Origin: Clostridia bacterium
GTDB lineage: Bacteria > Bacillota > DSM-521 > Neomoorellales > SLTJ01
DNA length: 64,000 nucleotides
Assembly (NCBI GenBank): GCA_004347685.1
Contig: SLTJ01000001.1
Coordinates: 62,001 to 126,000, forward strand
Reading direction: 5' to 3'
A program made the translations under genes and the position numbers. Under the pieces are notes generated by a model. It saw nothing but the letters and a program-made list of their open reading frames with translations. It ran no database searches and was not told the DNA's origin. This document shows positions 50,619 through 58,392 of the stretch, in pieces; within the stretch, counting starts at the first letter, position 1, and each line of letters starts with the position of its first letter.

Positions 50619-51488
50619 GTGCAGCCTGAAGAACGGATTGGGAAACGGATCGAAAAGGAAGAAGGGCGGCAGGGGGTTCTTGAGTGCCGTGGTTACCGGC
50701 TGGCCTGGGGCGAGCGGACCCTGGTCATGGGCATCCTCAACGTCACCCCTGATTCCTTTTCCGATGGTGGCCGCTATTTTGGCGCTGGCCGCGCCAGGGA
50801 GCATGCCTGGGAGATGGTGGAACAGGGGGCTGACATCATTGACATCGGCGGCGAATCTACCCGGCCCGGGGCTGTTTCGGTAGGTGCGGCTGAAGAGCTG
50901 CGGCGGCTGATGCCGGTGCTGGAAAGCTTGGTGGCGGAAGACTTCCCGGTTCCTATCTCCGTGGACACTTACCGGGCCGAGACGGCCCGCGAAGCCCTGG
51001 CCTGCGGGGCACACATGCTCAACGACATATGGGGCCTCAAGGCCGACCCGGAGCTGGCGGCCGTGGCTGCTGCCTACCGGGCCCCCGTTATCCTCATGCA
51101 TAACCAGCATGGCACTGAATACCGCGACCTCATGGAAGACGTCCGGGCCTCTCTGCGCCGGAGCGTGGAACTGGCGGTGGAGAGGGGCGTGCCCCGGGAG
51201 CAGGTAGTGATTGATCCAGGAATTGGCTTTGGCAAAGACACGGCGCAGAACCTCAAGGTCTTGAAGCACCTCCGGCAACTGCAGGTACTGGGCCGCCCGA
51301 TTCTCCTGGGTACTTCCCGCAAGTCGGTCATCGGCAATACCCTGGGGTTGCCGGTGGACGAGCGGCTGGAGGGCACGGCGGCCACCGTGGCCTGGGGCAT
51401 TGCCCAAGGAGCCGATATCGTGCGGGTTCACGAGGTAAAGGAAATGGTACGGGTGGCCAGGATGATGGACGCCATTATCCTGGCCTAG
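50619..51488 (+). CDS. folP: Dihydropteroate synthase
   Basis: 289 residues from GTG 50619. VMGILNVTPDSFSDGG (~38-53), GADIIDIGGESTRPGA (~70-85), DTYRAETAREAL and PRLLGTSRKS-like GRPILLGTSRKSVIG (~225-239) are the pterin- and pABA-binding motifs; the HEVKEM ending is also conserved. It condenses the pterin pyrophosphate with p-aminobenzoate. It heads the folate operon folP-folB-folK. Confidence 0.96.
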   Translation: MQPEERIGKRIEKEEGRQGVLECRGYRLAWGERTLVMGILNVTPDSFSDGGRYFGAGRAREHAWEMVEQGADIIDIGGESTRPGAVSVGAAEELRRLMPVLESLVAEDFPVPISVDTYRAETAREALACGAHMLNDIWGLKADPELAAVAAAYRAPVILMHNQHGTEYRDLMEDVRASLRRSVELAVERGVPREQVVIDPGIGFGKDTAQNLKVLKHLRQLQVLGRPILLGTSRKSVIGNTLGLPVDERLEGTAATVAWGIAQGADIVRVHEVKEMVRVARMMDAIILA

Positions 51489-51501
51489 TAGGCACTAAGA
51501 G

Positions 51502-51903
51502 ATGATACCACTGGATAAGATTGTCCTGGATAAAATGGAATTTTATGGCTTCCACGGGGTAGAAGCACGAGAGGGCCAGTTGGGCCAGAAGTTCGTCGTC
51601 TCGCTGGAAGTATACTGCGACCTGAAAAAGGCGGGGCGGTCGGACAAGCTCACCGATACTTTGGATTATGTCTCCCTCTACCAGGCGATAAGGAAATTGG
51701 TGGAAGAAGGGCGGTTTGCCCTGTTGGAGGCCCTGGCGCGGGAAGTGGCCTGCGCCTGTTTTCTATTCCCCCAGGTACTCGGGGTGCGGGTAAAGATAGA
51801 GAAACCCCAGGTATCCCTGCCGGGGTCCTTTGTCGGCATCGGGGTGGAGATTGAGAGATGGCGCGTACACCGTCCCGGGGCGGGAGCGGTGGAACATGGC
51901 TGA
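51502..51903 (+). CDS. folB: Dihydroneopterin aldolase
   Basis: 133 residues, ATG 51502 with AAGAGATG nearby. The family motifs are MEFYGFHGVEAREGQLGQKF (~12-31), TDTLDYVSLYQ (~50-60) and LLEALAREVA, with KIEKPQVSLPGSFVGIGVEI near the C-terminus. It cleaves dihydroneopterin to the hydroxymethyl pterin used by FolK. Its end overlaps folK by 8 bases. Confidence 0.95.
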   Translation: MIPLDKIVLDKMEFYGFHGVEAREGQLGQKFVVSLEVYCDLKKAGRSDKLTDTLDYVSLYQAIRKLVEEGRFALLEALAREVACACFLFPQVLGVRVKIEKPQVSLPGSFVGIGVEIERWRVHRPGAGAVEHG

Positions 51904-52429
51904 CCCGGAGAATCTGGCCTATATAAGTATTGGTTCTAACCTGGGGGACAGAGCCGAAAACTGCCGCCGGGCTATGGCCGCGATACAGGACCACAGCCTG
52001 CAGGTGACCAAAGCTTCTCGCTTGTACCTTACCGAGCCGGTGGGGGGAATCGAGCAGCCCTGGTTTGCCAATCAGGTGGTAGAGGTGCGCACGACGCTGG
52101 CACCTCGGGAGTTGCTGGCCAGGCTCCTGGCCGTGGAGCATGAAATGGGACGGGTGCGCCAGGAACGCTGGGGGCCGCGGATAATTGACCTCGATCTGCT
52201 GCTCTACGGCGACCGCGTGGTCCAGGAGCCAGACCTGATCCTCCCCCATCCTCGGCTGGGGGAACGCGCCTTTGTGCTGGTCCCGCTGGCCGAGATCGTC
52301 CCGGAAGTTAAATTGCCCAATGGAGTTAGTGCAAAAAATCACCTGCATAACAACCAATTCTCAGAAAAGGTATTGCCATGGCCCGCGGAAGATGGTATAA
52401 TTCAAACGGATGGTATCACATTTGCGTGA
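51896..52429 (+). CDS. folK: HPPK, 2-amino-4-hydroxy-6-hydroxymethyldihydropteridine pyrophosphokinase
   Basis: 177 residues from ATG 51896, inside the folB end. AYISIGSNLGDRAENCRRAM (~8-27), SRLYLTEPVGG, WFANQVVEV and the signature RWGPRIIDLDLLLYG (~86-100) with PHPRLGERAFVL are diagnostic. It transfers pyrophosphate from ATP to the pterin. The last ~35 residues are unlike the family and may be a read-through into intergenic DNA after the original stop was lost. Confidence 0.94.
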   Translation: MADPENLAYISIGSNLGDRAENCRRAMAAIQDHSLQVTKASRLYLTEPVGGIEQPWFANQVVEVRTTLAPRELLARLLAVEHEMGRVRQERWGPRIIDLDLLLYGDRVVQEPDLILPHPRLGERAFVLVPLAEIVPEVKLPNGVSAKNHLHNNQFSEKVLPWPAEDGIIQTDGITFA

Positions 52430-52444
52430 ACCAGACCAGATTTC

Positions 52445-52584
52445 GTAACTGCTCAGCTACCCTGTCACCAGTTAGCGAAAACCAGAGGCCTGCCCGGGGT
52501 GCTCCTTGCGCCCCGCTCCGGATAGCCAGAGCGGCCCGACAGCGTTCAGGCGTCAACGCGATAGGCACCAGGCTGAGTAGTTAG
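52445..52584. repeat. MITE-like element between folK and the pantothenate operon, copy A
   Basis: 140 bases bounded by GTAACTGCTCAGC (52445-52457) and GCTGAGTAGTTAG (52572-52584), imperfect inverted ends of the same type as 43081-43215. The interior is mostly different but contains CACCAGTTAGCG, shared with the next copy. Confidence 0.6.
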
Positions 52585-52628
52585 CAGATTTCTATCAGTC
52601 CGCGTTAACGGGGAGGCGCTCACCCGCC

Positions 52629-52720
52629 GTAACTACCCCTGGGGCCGCGGGCGTTGCTCATCGCAAGCCGGGTTGACGCTTGCCGGAGGCCGCTTACCAG
52701 TTAGCGGGCCGCGTAGTTAT
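52629..52720. repeat. MITE-like element, copy B
   Basis: Shorter (92 bases) unit bounded by GTAACTAC (52629-52636) and GTAGTTAT (52713-52720), with internal ACCAGTTAGCG as in copy A. Confidence 0.5.
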
Positions 52721-52756
52721 AAGAACCGGGCAATTGCATAGTGGTCTTTTCCGCTT

Positions 52757-52831
52757 GGATCCTCGGACCGAGACGGTATCAGGGTGAGATCCCAGAGCCC
52801 TCTGGTTTTGTGTATCCAGAGGGCTTGTTTT
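52757..52831 (+). promoter_or_regulatory. Structured leader of the pantothenate operon, candidate attenuator or pan-motif RNA
   Basis: A compact fold precedes a terminator: GGATC (52757-52761) can pair with GATCC (52788-52792), enclosing CTCGG-A-CCGAG. Two small hairpins with GAGA in the loop, ACC-GAGAC-GGT and GGG-TGAGAT-CCC, lie in tandem and compete with this pairing. The terminator at 52796 then precedes the first codon by 45 bases. A pan RNA motif is known upstream of pantothenate genes in Firmicutes; whether this is one needs a covariance search. Confidence 0.45.
52796..52831 (+). terminator. Intrinsic terminator in the pantothenate leader
   Basis: AGCCCTCTGG (52796-52805) pairs perfectly with CCAGAGGGCT (52816-52825), followed by TGTTTT. 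It lies just before the DUF2520 gene and about 370 bases after folK. Confidence 0.8.
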
Positions 52832-52876
52832 GTGGAGGGTAGTTACTATGGACGTACTTTTGGGGGATGAGGATGG

Positions 52877-53812
52877 ATGCGGGTGAAGGTAGCAATCATC
52901 GGGGCCGGTTCGGTAGGCACGGCGGTAGGGGTATTGCTGGCGCGGGCCGGTTACGAAATGGCGGGGGTGGCTAGCCGCACCCCGGAATCGGCGGTCCGGC
53001 TGGCCGGCCGCCTGGGGGCTCCTTGCTGTGAGCGGCCGGAGGACGCGGCCAGGGGCGCAGATATGGTGCTGATTACCACGAGCGACCAGGCCATCGGTAC
53101 GGTGGCCCGGGAAGTGGCCCGGGCCGGGGGATTTGGGGCCGGCCAGGCAGTCATGCATTTTAGCGGTTCCCTCACTTCAGAAGTGCTGGAGCCGGCGGCC
53201 CAGGCCGGGGCCATTACCCTGTCCGTCCACCCGCTCCAATCGTGCCCTTCCGGGGAGGCCGGCATTAGGAATTTGCCCCGGGCCGTATATAGCATTGAAG
53301 GGGACCCGCGGGGGTACGAGCTGGCGGAAAAGCTGGTGCGGGCTTTGGGGAGTGCGTCGTTTTTCTTTATTGATAAGGAAGCTAAGCCCTTATACCATGC
53401 TGCGGCCTGTGTGGCCTCCAACTACCTGGTCACCTTGCTGCGCCTGAGCCAGGATCTGCTCGCCCGGGCCGGCATGCCGGTGGAGATGGCCTTCCCAGCC
53501 TTGCTGCCGCTTATTCAGGGCACCCTGGATAACGTGGCTTCCCTGGGCATCCCCCAGGCCCTCACCGGCCCCATTGCCCGGGGCGACGTAGACACCATCC
53601 AGGACCATCTGGCCGCCATGCAGGTGCAGGCCCCGGAACTTATCCCCTTTTACCGCCTTCTGGCCCGGCGGACCATTGACCTGGCGCAGGAAAAAGGCAC
53701 CCTGGCCCCCGAGAAAGCGGCCCGGTTGTGGCTGCTAATGGGCGGCCGTGAGGATCTGGCGGGCGGGGCGCCAGGCCGGCGGGAAGAAACCGCTCCCAGG
53801 TTACCCAACTAA
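52877..53812 (+). CDS. Rossmann-like/DUF2520 oxidoreductase, candidate ketopantoate reductase
   Basis: 311 residues from ATG 52877. The N-terminal NADP-binding fold has VAIIGAGSVGTAVGVLLARA (~5-24) and ASRTPESAVRLAGRLG; then VMHFSGSL and LSVHPLQSCPSG (~112-125); the C-terminal DUF2520 helical domain has AACVASNYLVTLLRLSQDLL and GPIARGDVDTIQDHL. The overall plan matches PanE/ProC-like dehydrogenases. It is first in the operon with panC and panD, and no panE is seen, so it may reduce ketopantoate to pantoate (inference from context). Confidence 0.85.
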   Translation: MRVKVAIIGAGSVGTAVGVLLARAGYEMAGVASRTPESAVRLAGRLGAPCCERPEDAARGADMVLITTSDQAIGTVAREVARAGGFGAGQAVMHFSGSLTSEVLEPAAQAGAITLSVHPLQSCPSGEAGIRNLPRAVYSIEGDPRGYELAEKLVRALGSASFFFIDKEAKPLYHAAACVASNYLVTLLRLSQDLLARAGMPVEMAFPALLPLIQGTLDNVASLGIPQALTGPIARGDVDTIQDHLAAMQVQAPELIPFYRLLARRTIDLAQEKGTLAPEKAARLWLLMGGREDLAGGAPGRREETAPRLPN

Positions 53813-53838
53813 CTTCTGATCCTGGTGGTGCCATACCG

Positions 53839-54681
53839 GTGGAGATATTGAGAACAATTACCGAAGTAAGGGAATACGTGGTCGGGCAGCGGGCCCGCGG
53901 GGCGAGGATAGGCCTAGTACCTACCATGGGGTACTTCCATGCCGGGCACCTGGAGCTCATGCGCCGGGCTGGTGGGGCCGGGTATACGGTGGTGGTGAGC
54001 ATTTTTGTCAACCCCACCCAGTTCGGCCCGGGGGAGGACTATGAGCGGTATCCCCGGGATTTGGCCCGGGATGCGCAAATGGCCCAGACGGCGGGGGCCG
54101 ACGTCCTTTTTGTCCCTGAGGCGGCAGAGATGTATCCGTCAGGTTACGGCACCTATGTCCAGGTGGAGGGAGTGAGTGAGGGTCTCTGTGGGGCTGCCCG
54201 GCCGGGGCACTTCCGCGGGGTGGCCACGGTGGTCTGCAAGCTGTTTAACATTGTCCAGCCGGAGGCGGCTTTCTTCGGCCAGAAGGACTACCAGCAGGTC
54301 ATGGTGATAAAGAGAATGGCGGCCGATCTGAACCTGCCCGTAGCTATCACGGTGGTGCCCACGGTGCGGGAAGCCGATGGTCTGGCCATGAGCTCTCGCA
54401 ACACCTATCTCAGCCCGGAGGAGCGCCGGCAAGCCCTGGCCCTGTATCAGGCCCTGCGGCTGGGGGAACGCCTGATTAAGAGCGGCGAAAGGCGGGCCGC
54501 AGCCGTTGAGACAGCCCTGCGCGAGGGATTGCAGAAGCCGGGGGTAAGGTTAGACTACGCGGAGGTGCGCCGGGCCGGGGACCTGGCCCGGGTGGAAGTA
54601 ATAGAAGATGACGCGGTCTTGTTGGTAGCGGCCTGGGTAGGGCAGACCAGATTGATTGATAACCTGGTAGTGGGGGTATAG
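53839..54681 (+). CDS. panC: Pantoate--beta-alanine ligase
   Basis: 280 residues from GTG 53839. GLVPTMGYFHAGHLELMRRA (~27-46) is the ATP-binding HxGH region; VSIFVNPTQFGPGEDYERYP, FFGQKDYQQVMVIKRMAADL (~148-167) and DGLAMSSRNTYLSPEER (~183-199) are family motifs. It joins pantoate and beta-alanine with ATP to give pantothenate. panD starts 3 bases after its stop. Confidence 0.96.
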   Translation: MEILRTITEVREYVVGQRARGARIGLVPTMGYFHAGHLELMRRAGGAGYTVVVSIFVNPTQFGPGEDYERYPRDLARDAQMAQTAGADVLFVPEAAEMYPSGYGTYVQVEGVSEGLCGAARPGHFRGVATVVCKLFNIVQPEAAFFGQKDYQQVMVIKRMAADLNLPVAITVVPTVREADGLAMSSRNTYLSPEERRQALALYQALRLGERLIKSGERRAAAVETALREGLQKPGVRLDYAEVRRAGDLARVEVIEDDAVLLVAAWVGQTRLIDNLVVGV

Positions 54682-54684
54682 GCC

Positions 54685-55083
54685 ATGTGGCGAGAGATGA
54701 TGAAGGCAAAAATCCACCGGGCAACGGTGACCGAGGCCAATCTGAACTATGTGGGCAGCATCACCATTGACAGTCGCTTGCTGGAAGCGGCTGACATCCT
54801 GCCGAACGAAAAAGTACAGGTGGTCAACAACAATAACGGTGCCCGGCTGGAAACCTACGTCATTCCCGGGAAGCCGGGCAGCGGCGTGATCTGTCTGAAC
54901 GGGGCCGCAGCCAGGCTGGTGCAGCCGGGGGATAACATAATCATCATCTCTTACTGTTGGCTGGCAGAGGGTGATGTGGAGGGGTTCCGGCCGCGGGTGG
55001 TCTTTGTTAACGAGGCCAACGAAATAGTAGAAATACGCGACCATGAAATCTACGGGCAGGTATGGGTCAACGCGGATTCATAG
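54685..55083 (+). CDS. panD: Aspartate 1-decarboxylase
   Basis: 132 residues from ATG 54685. [20 protein letters not shown] then TID contains the Gly-Ser pair (~residues 28-29) where the proenzyme self-cleaves to form the pyruvoyl cofactor; [12 protein letters not shown] and [12 protein letters not shown] follow. It makes beta-alanine for PanC. The stop is about 100 bases before the end of the converging DNA methylase gene, which marks the edge of an inserted cassette. Confidence 0.96.
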   Translation: MWREMMKAKIHRATVTEANLNYVGSITIDSRLLEAADILPNEKVQVVNNNNGARLETYVIPGKPGSGVICLNGAAARLVQPGDNIIIISYCWLAEGDVEGFRPRVVFVNEANEIVEIRDHEIYGQVWVNADS

Positions 55084-55184
55084 TCCTGGTCCGCCTGTAC
55101 CGCGCGGTCATGCGCGTGCTACTGGCGGCAAGGAGGCCTGCGCGTCTGAGGGCCAGCGCTTGTACCCTGGGGTCAAGGAGTAAA

Positions 55185-56189
55185 TTACGTTGTAGTGTTA
55201 GCAGAGGATGCAAAACTCAAAACGGGTTGTTTGATGGGCCTTAGGCTGACCTGTTGTTGGCCATTGAGGATACACCTGTAAGCATGCATTGCCTGCTCAA
55301 CGTCATCACAAAACCTTATTACCGAACTTGCTACGTATTCTCGCTCCAATTCAAAGGCGATCCAACGCCGGTCTAAACGTTCTGCAACCTCACCAGTGGT
55401 ATTAGAACCTGCGAAAACATCTACGACCAGATCCCCAGGGTCCGTTAAGAGCCTGATAAAAAATTCGGGGAGACGGGCCGGAAATCTCGCTGGATGGCTC
55501 TTGATCCCGAGTTCTTTGCAGGCCCGCATGTACCACGAGGTACTCTCCGTATTAGGGAGTTCCAGAAGGTTGGAAGGAATGGCCCCCCCACGGTCCAAGC
55601 CAAAGCCATCGGAAATATCATGGCCCGACGGGCGCTCCTTTGGATCGTACCACCTTTTGCCATCCTTAAGTAGTTTTTTCATTCGCTCTGAGTACGGGAC
55701 CAGCACATTGCTCACGGAAGCCTTGGGAAATTCAGCGACAGAGAACCACCAAACAGTATTGACCGCATCCTTTACTCGTATTTTGCGCTTATTAACCCAC
55801 TCAATGGGCGAAGGCAGTTTTGCTGGATTATACCAAAAGAATTCTTCCGCAAGGAAATAGCCCTCCTCTTTGCAGAAACGCAGTAGTACTTCGTAGTTAT
55901 ACAGTGACCTTACTGGCACACCCTTCTGATAAGCTCCCCCCAAGTCCAAGACAAAGCTCCCGGTTGGGGTAAGCTTGACCTTGAGCTTTCGAGCAAACCC
56001 CACCAACCAGTCCACGTAATCTTCCTGGTCCTTATTTCCATATTCTTTCTGCCTTTGCAAGGCAAATGGTGGCGAAGTCATAACAAGATCTATTGAGGCA
56101 TCCGGAAGATCTTCGATAAGTTTCATGGAATCGCCACAATACGCCTGCCCCATACGGGTTTCATAGGCGGGCAGATCCCCCACAAGCAT
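55185..56189 (-). CDS. Beta-type site-specific DNA methyltransferase
   Basis: 334 residues read leftwards from ATG at 56189. The catalytic motif TSPPF (~residues 38-42, in DLVMTSPPFALQRQKEYG) comes before the SAM-binding motif VVDVFAGSNTTGEVAERL (~252-269), the beta-class order; S/TPPF hints at N4-cytosine methylation, but N6-adenine is possible. The target-recognition region lies between (~110-240). The DNA is visibly less GC-rich than the flanking pan and bir genes. It is divergent from the XRE and HEAT-repeat genes, the usual layout of a controlled restriction-modification cassette. Confidence 0.9.
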   Translation of the reverse strand: MLVGDLPAYETRMGQAYCGDSMKLIEDLPDASIDLVMTSPPFALQRQKEYGNKDQEDYVDWLVGFARKLKVKLTPTGSFVLDLGGAYQKGVPVRSLYNYEVLLRFCKEEGYFLAEEFFWYNPAKLPSPIEWVNKRKIRVKDAVNTVWWFSVAEFPKASVSNVLVPYSERMKKLLKDGKRWYDPKERPSGHDISDGFGLDRGGAIPSNLLELPNTESTSWYMRACKELGIKSHPARFPARLPEFFIRLLTDPGDLVVDVFAGSNTTGEVAERLDRRWIAFELEREYVASSVIRFCDDVEQAMHAYRCILNGQQQVSLRPIKQPVLSFASSANTTT

Positions 56190-56305
56190 CCCCCTCTTAA
56201 CAAGAGACCGGTGGCTACCCTGATTTACCGACCTGGTTCATTTACAAACCCAATTTATATTAGACACCAACTCGTGCTTCCAGTCAAGGGGGTTCTGGAT
56301 AAAGA

Positions 56306-56353
56306 ATGCTACTCATCGTCTGTAGACCCTAATTAAAAGTATGAGATGCTACT
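56306..56353 (+). promoter_or_regulatory. Direct repeats in the divergent control region (candidate C-boxes)
   Basis: ATGCTACT occurs at 56306-56313 and 56346-56353, exactly 40 bases apart, each followed by a TGTRGAC word (TGTAGAC near 56321, TGTGGAC near 56354). They lie 43-90 bases before the XRE gene, where C-protein operators sit in controlled type II systems. Confidence 0.45.
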
Positions 56354-56395
56354 TGTGGACTGCATTTCCTACCAAAATGCGCAGGAGGGACCCAT

Positions 56396-56635
56396 ATGCA
56401 GCCATGTACTTATCAGAGCCTCTTTGGCCAGAGGGTGCGGTCACTTCGTTTGCGCATGGGCGTTTCCCAGGAAGAACTGGCATTCCAAAGTGGCCTGCAC
56501 CGAACGTATATCGGCGCAATCGAACGTGGCGAACGCAATATATCCTTGGACAGCATTGTGAAGTTAGCTCGGGCGCTGGGGGTTCAGCCCGCAGATCTAA
56601 TGCCCAGCCTGGAGGAGAAAAATAATGGCCTTTAA
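56396..56635 (+). CDS. XRE-family controller-like DNA-binding protein
   Basis: 79 residues, ATG 56396 behind GGAGGGACCC. The whole protein is one helix-turn-helix domain: GQRVRSLRLRMGVSQEELAF (~11-30), QSGLHRTYIGAIERGERNIS (~31-50), LDSIVKLARALGVQPADLM. Size and sequence match C-proteins that time restriction-modification expression. The next gene starts within its last 11 bases, so the effector is coupled to it. Confidence 0.9.
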   Translation: MQPCTYQSLFGQRVRSLRLRMGVSQEELAFQSGLHRTYIGAIERGERNISLDSIVKLARALGVQPADLMPSLEEKNNGL

Positions 56636-58115
56636 ATCCGATAGGAGTTTCCTGGACAAGCTTACGATGGGGGCTCTTGGCACGACATACGCCAAAAACG
56701 TTCTTATGTATCATGGGCATAAGGTCATTGAGCTGGAGCGATGCTCCACCAGCAACAAAATTTGGTCTACCAAGGTTAAAAGACTGCGTATCCCAGACCT
56801 GCTCTGCGTGAACTGCGGGCGACGTATGGAGGTAAGATCCAAGTCCACTCTTAAAATTACCATGTCGGACTCCCCGTCTATACCGCATCGCCGGTGGGAC
56901 TACGGTTTGCGGGACGATGACCTGGTTCTTCTTATTGCTTGTAACAAGGATTTACATACCTCCAATTGGGTACCGTCCAGTGCTATAAATGCCTTTACAG
57001 TTGGAGATTTAAGAGCAACAGTTCATCTTTCCAGGCTTGGGCCTCCGAAGTCCGCAGCAGAGGGAGCAGAGCGTGACCGTACCTGGCCTTGTTATGTTCC
57101 GTCGTTTGGTGGTCAAGTAATTGAGGTAAAACCAGAATTCATCTCGGTGCGAAAAGTAAACGGGCGGAGACAAACCTACTCCCTGGTCCGGGCTGGGTAC
57201 CATCCCCATGTTTTTCGTGGTCAAACATTCGAGCCCGACTCGGTTATCGCCGCCTCCGTGGTACCGCGATTGGCAGATCTCTCATGTCATGTTGACAAAC
57301 CCTTCGACTTTATCGCTAACCTTGCCGCTACTGATCGTGAAACGCTTTATTGCGCGGTTAAGGCGTTAGGGCGATTGCCTGAAGCCGGAAAGGCGGCGAT
57401 CTCTCACCTGTTAAGGATAGCTGGGGGTGGCACTGACGACCAACTGGTGCGACTTGAAGCGTACGCTTCCCTTGCTCGGCTCGGCTACGCACGGGCATGG
57501 AAAGGAATCTCAACCTTCTTGCAATCCGGAAGCCCTGAAGTAAGGATGGAGGCCGTTCTTATTCTCGGCGAACTGAATGACCCGGCGGCACAGAGTATTT
57601 TGTCAGACATTGCCTCTAACCATGCTAATGATTCCGAACTAAGGGCGGCTGCCGTTTGGGAAATGGGACATTGTCGTTTTGACAATCCTCTAAATCAGCT
57701 TCTACCGTATTTTGGTGATGATGACCATTTTGTAGCGATACATGCCATTGTTGCCTCCTTGCCGTATATCAACGCAGAAACCCTACCCTTCCTATTGCAA
57801 GAACTAGGCCCTCCCCACCGTTCAGCCGCTGTAGTACGCGCTATTGTCGAAAGCAATTTCCGTGATGTGAACTTGTTGGTGGATTACCTGTTCCGCATCA
57901 GTACGGAGGCCCAAAAACCGTGGATACTTTATCTTTTTGGTCTGCTCGGTGAGGAGGTTGTGAGACCGGCTCTGGTGGGACATGGTAAGGAGGAAGATGA
58001 AACGGCTCAAATGCTGTCAATCCTATGGAATCAACATTTTCATAACTGGACTAATGAGTTTAGTGCTCAAGATCTTTTGGACTATACGCTTCGGCAAAAT
58101 ATTCGTGGCACATAA
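56625..58115 (+). CDS. Putative restriction effector: PD-(D/E)xK-like N-terminus with HEAT repeats
   Basis: 496 residues, ATG 56625 behind GGAGGAG. Not a recognised family. Residues ~15-36 (MGALGTTYAKNVLMYHGHKV) look like the first helix and strand of a PD-(D/E)xK nuclease; RIPDLLCVNCGRRMEVRSKS (~55-74) offers Pro57-Asp58 and Glu69 with Arg71/Lys73 as a catalytic set, together with a CVNC pair that may bind zinc. Residues ~230-430 form several HEAT-like helical repeats (DRETLYCAVKALGRLPEAGK; VRLEAYASLARLGYARAWKG; VRMEAVLILGELNDPAAQSI; LRAAAVWEMGHCRFDNPLNQ). Coupled to the XRE gene and divergent from the methylase, it is the likely cognate endonuclease. The nuclease call is inference. Confidence 0.6.
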   Translation: MAFKSDRSFLDKLTMGALGTTYAKNVLMYHGHKVIELERCSTSNKIWSTKVKRLRIPDLLCVNCGRRMEVRSKSTLKITMSDSPSIPHRRWDYGLRDDDLVLLIACNKDLHTSNWVPSSAINAFTVGDLRATVHLSRLGPPKSAAEGAERDRTWPCYVPSFGGQVIEVKPEFISVRKVNGRRQTYSLVRAGYHPHVFRGQTFEPDSVIAASVVPRLADLSCHVDKPFDFIANLAATDRETLYCAVKALGRLPEAGKAAISHLLRIAGGGTDDQLVRLEAYASLARLGYARAWKGISTFLQSGSPEVRMEAVLILGELNDPAAQSILSDIASNHANDSELRAAAVWEMGHCRFDNPLNQLLPYFGDDDHFVAIHAIVASLPYINAETLPFLLQELGPPHRSAAVVRAIVESNFRDVNLLVDYLFRISTEAQKPWILYLFGLLGEEVVRPALVGHGKEEDETAQMLSILWNQHFHNWTNEFSAQDLLDYTLRQNIRGT

Positions 58116-58306
58116 AACGGTATCGCGGCCTTGAAAACGGAGGTCGGAGGTACCTGGCACTAAACCTGCCGTTCACGCGGTGTGTTACCCGAACATCTTA
58201 CCGCCCAAGTGGTAGCATTCCGGGTGAAGCGCCTTGTGACCGCAGAGTCGAGCAGTGCCGGGGCAAGTGCCCTTGCCTCCTGGGTTAACCAGGTTGCTAT
58301 CCGTGG

Positions 58307-58335
58307 TTGACAGTACCATTTCCGGGTGGTAAAAT
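58307..58335 (+). promoter_or_regulatory. Sigma-A promoter of birA
   Basis: TTGACA (58307-58312), 17-base spacer, TAAAAT (58330-58335), 57 bases before the birA start. Confidence 0.75.
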
Positions 58336-58392
58336 GAAGGACGCCAGGTTTTGCCGCTACCAGGCAGTTTCCCGGCGTTTGGAGGTGAGGGT

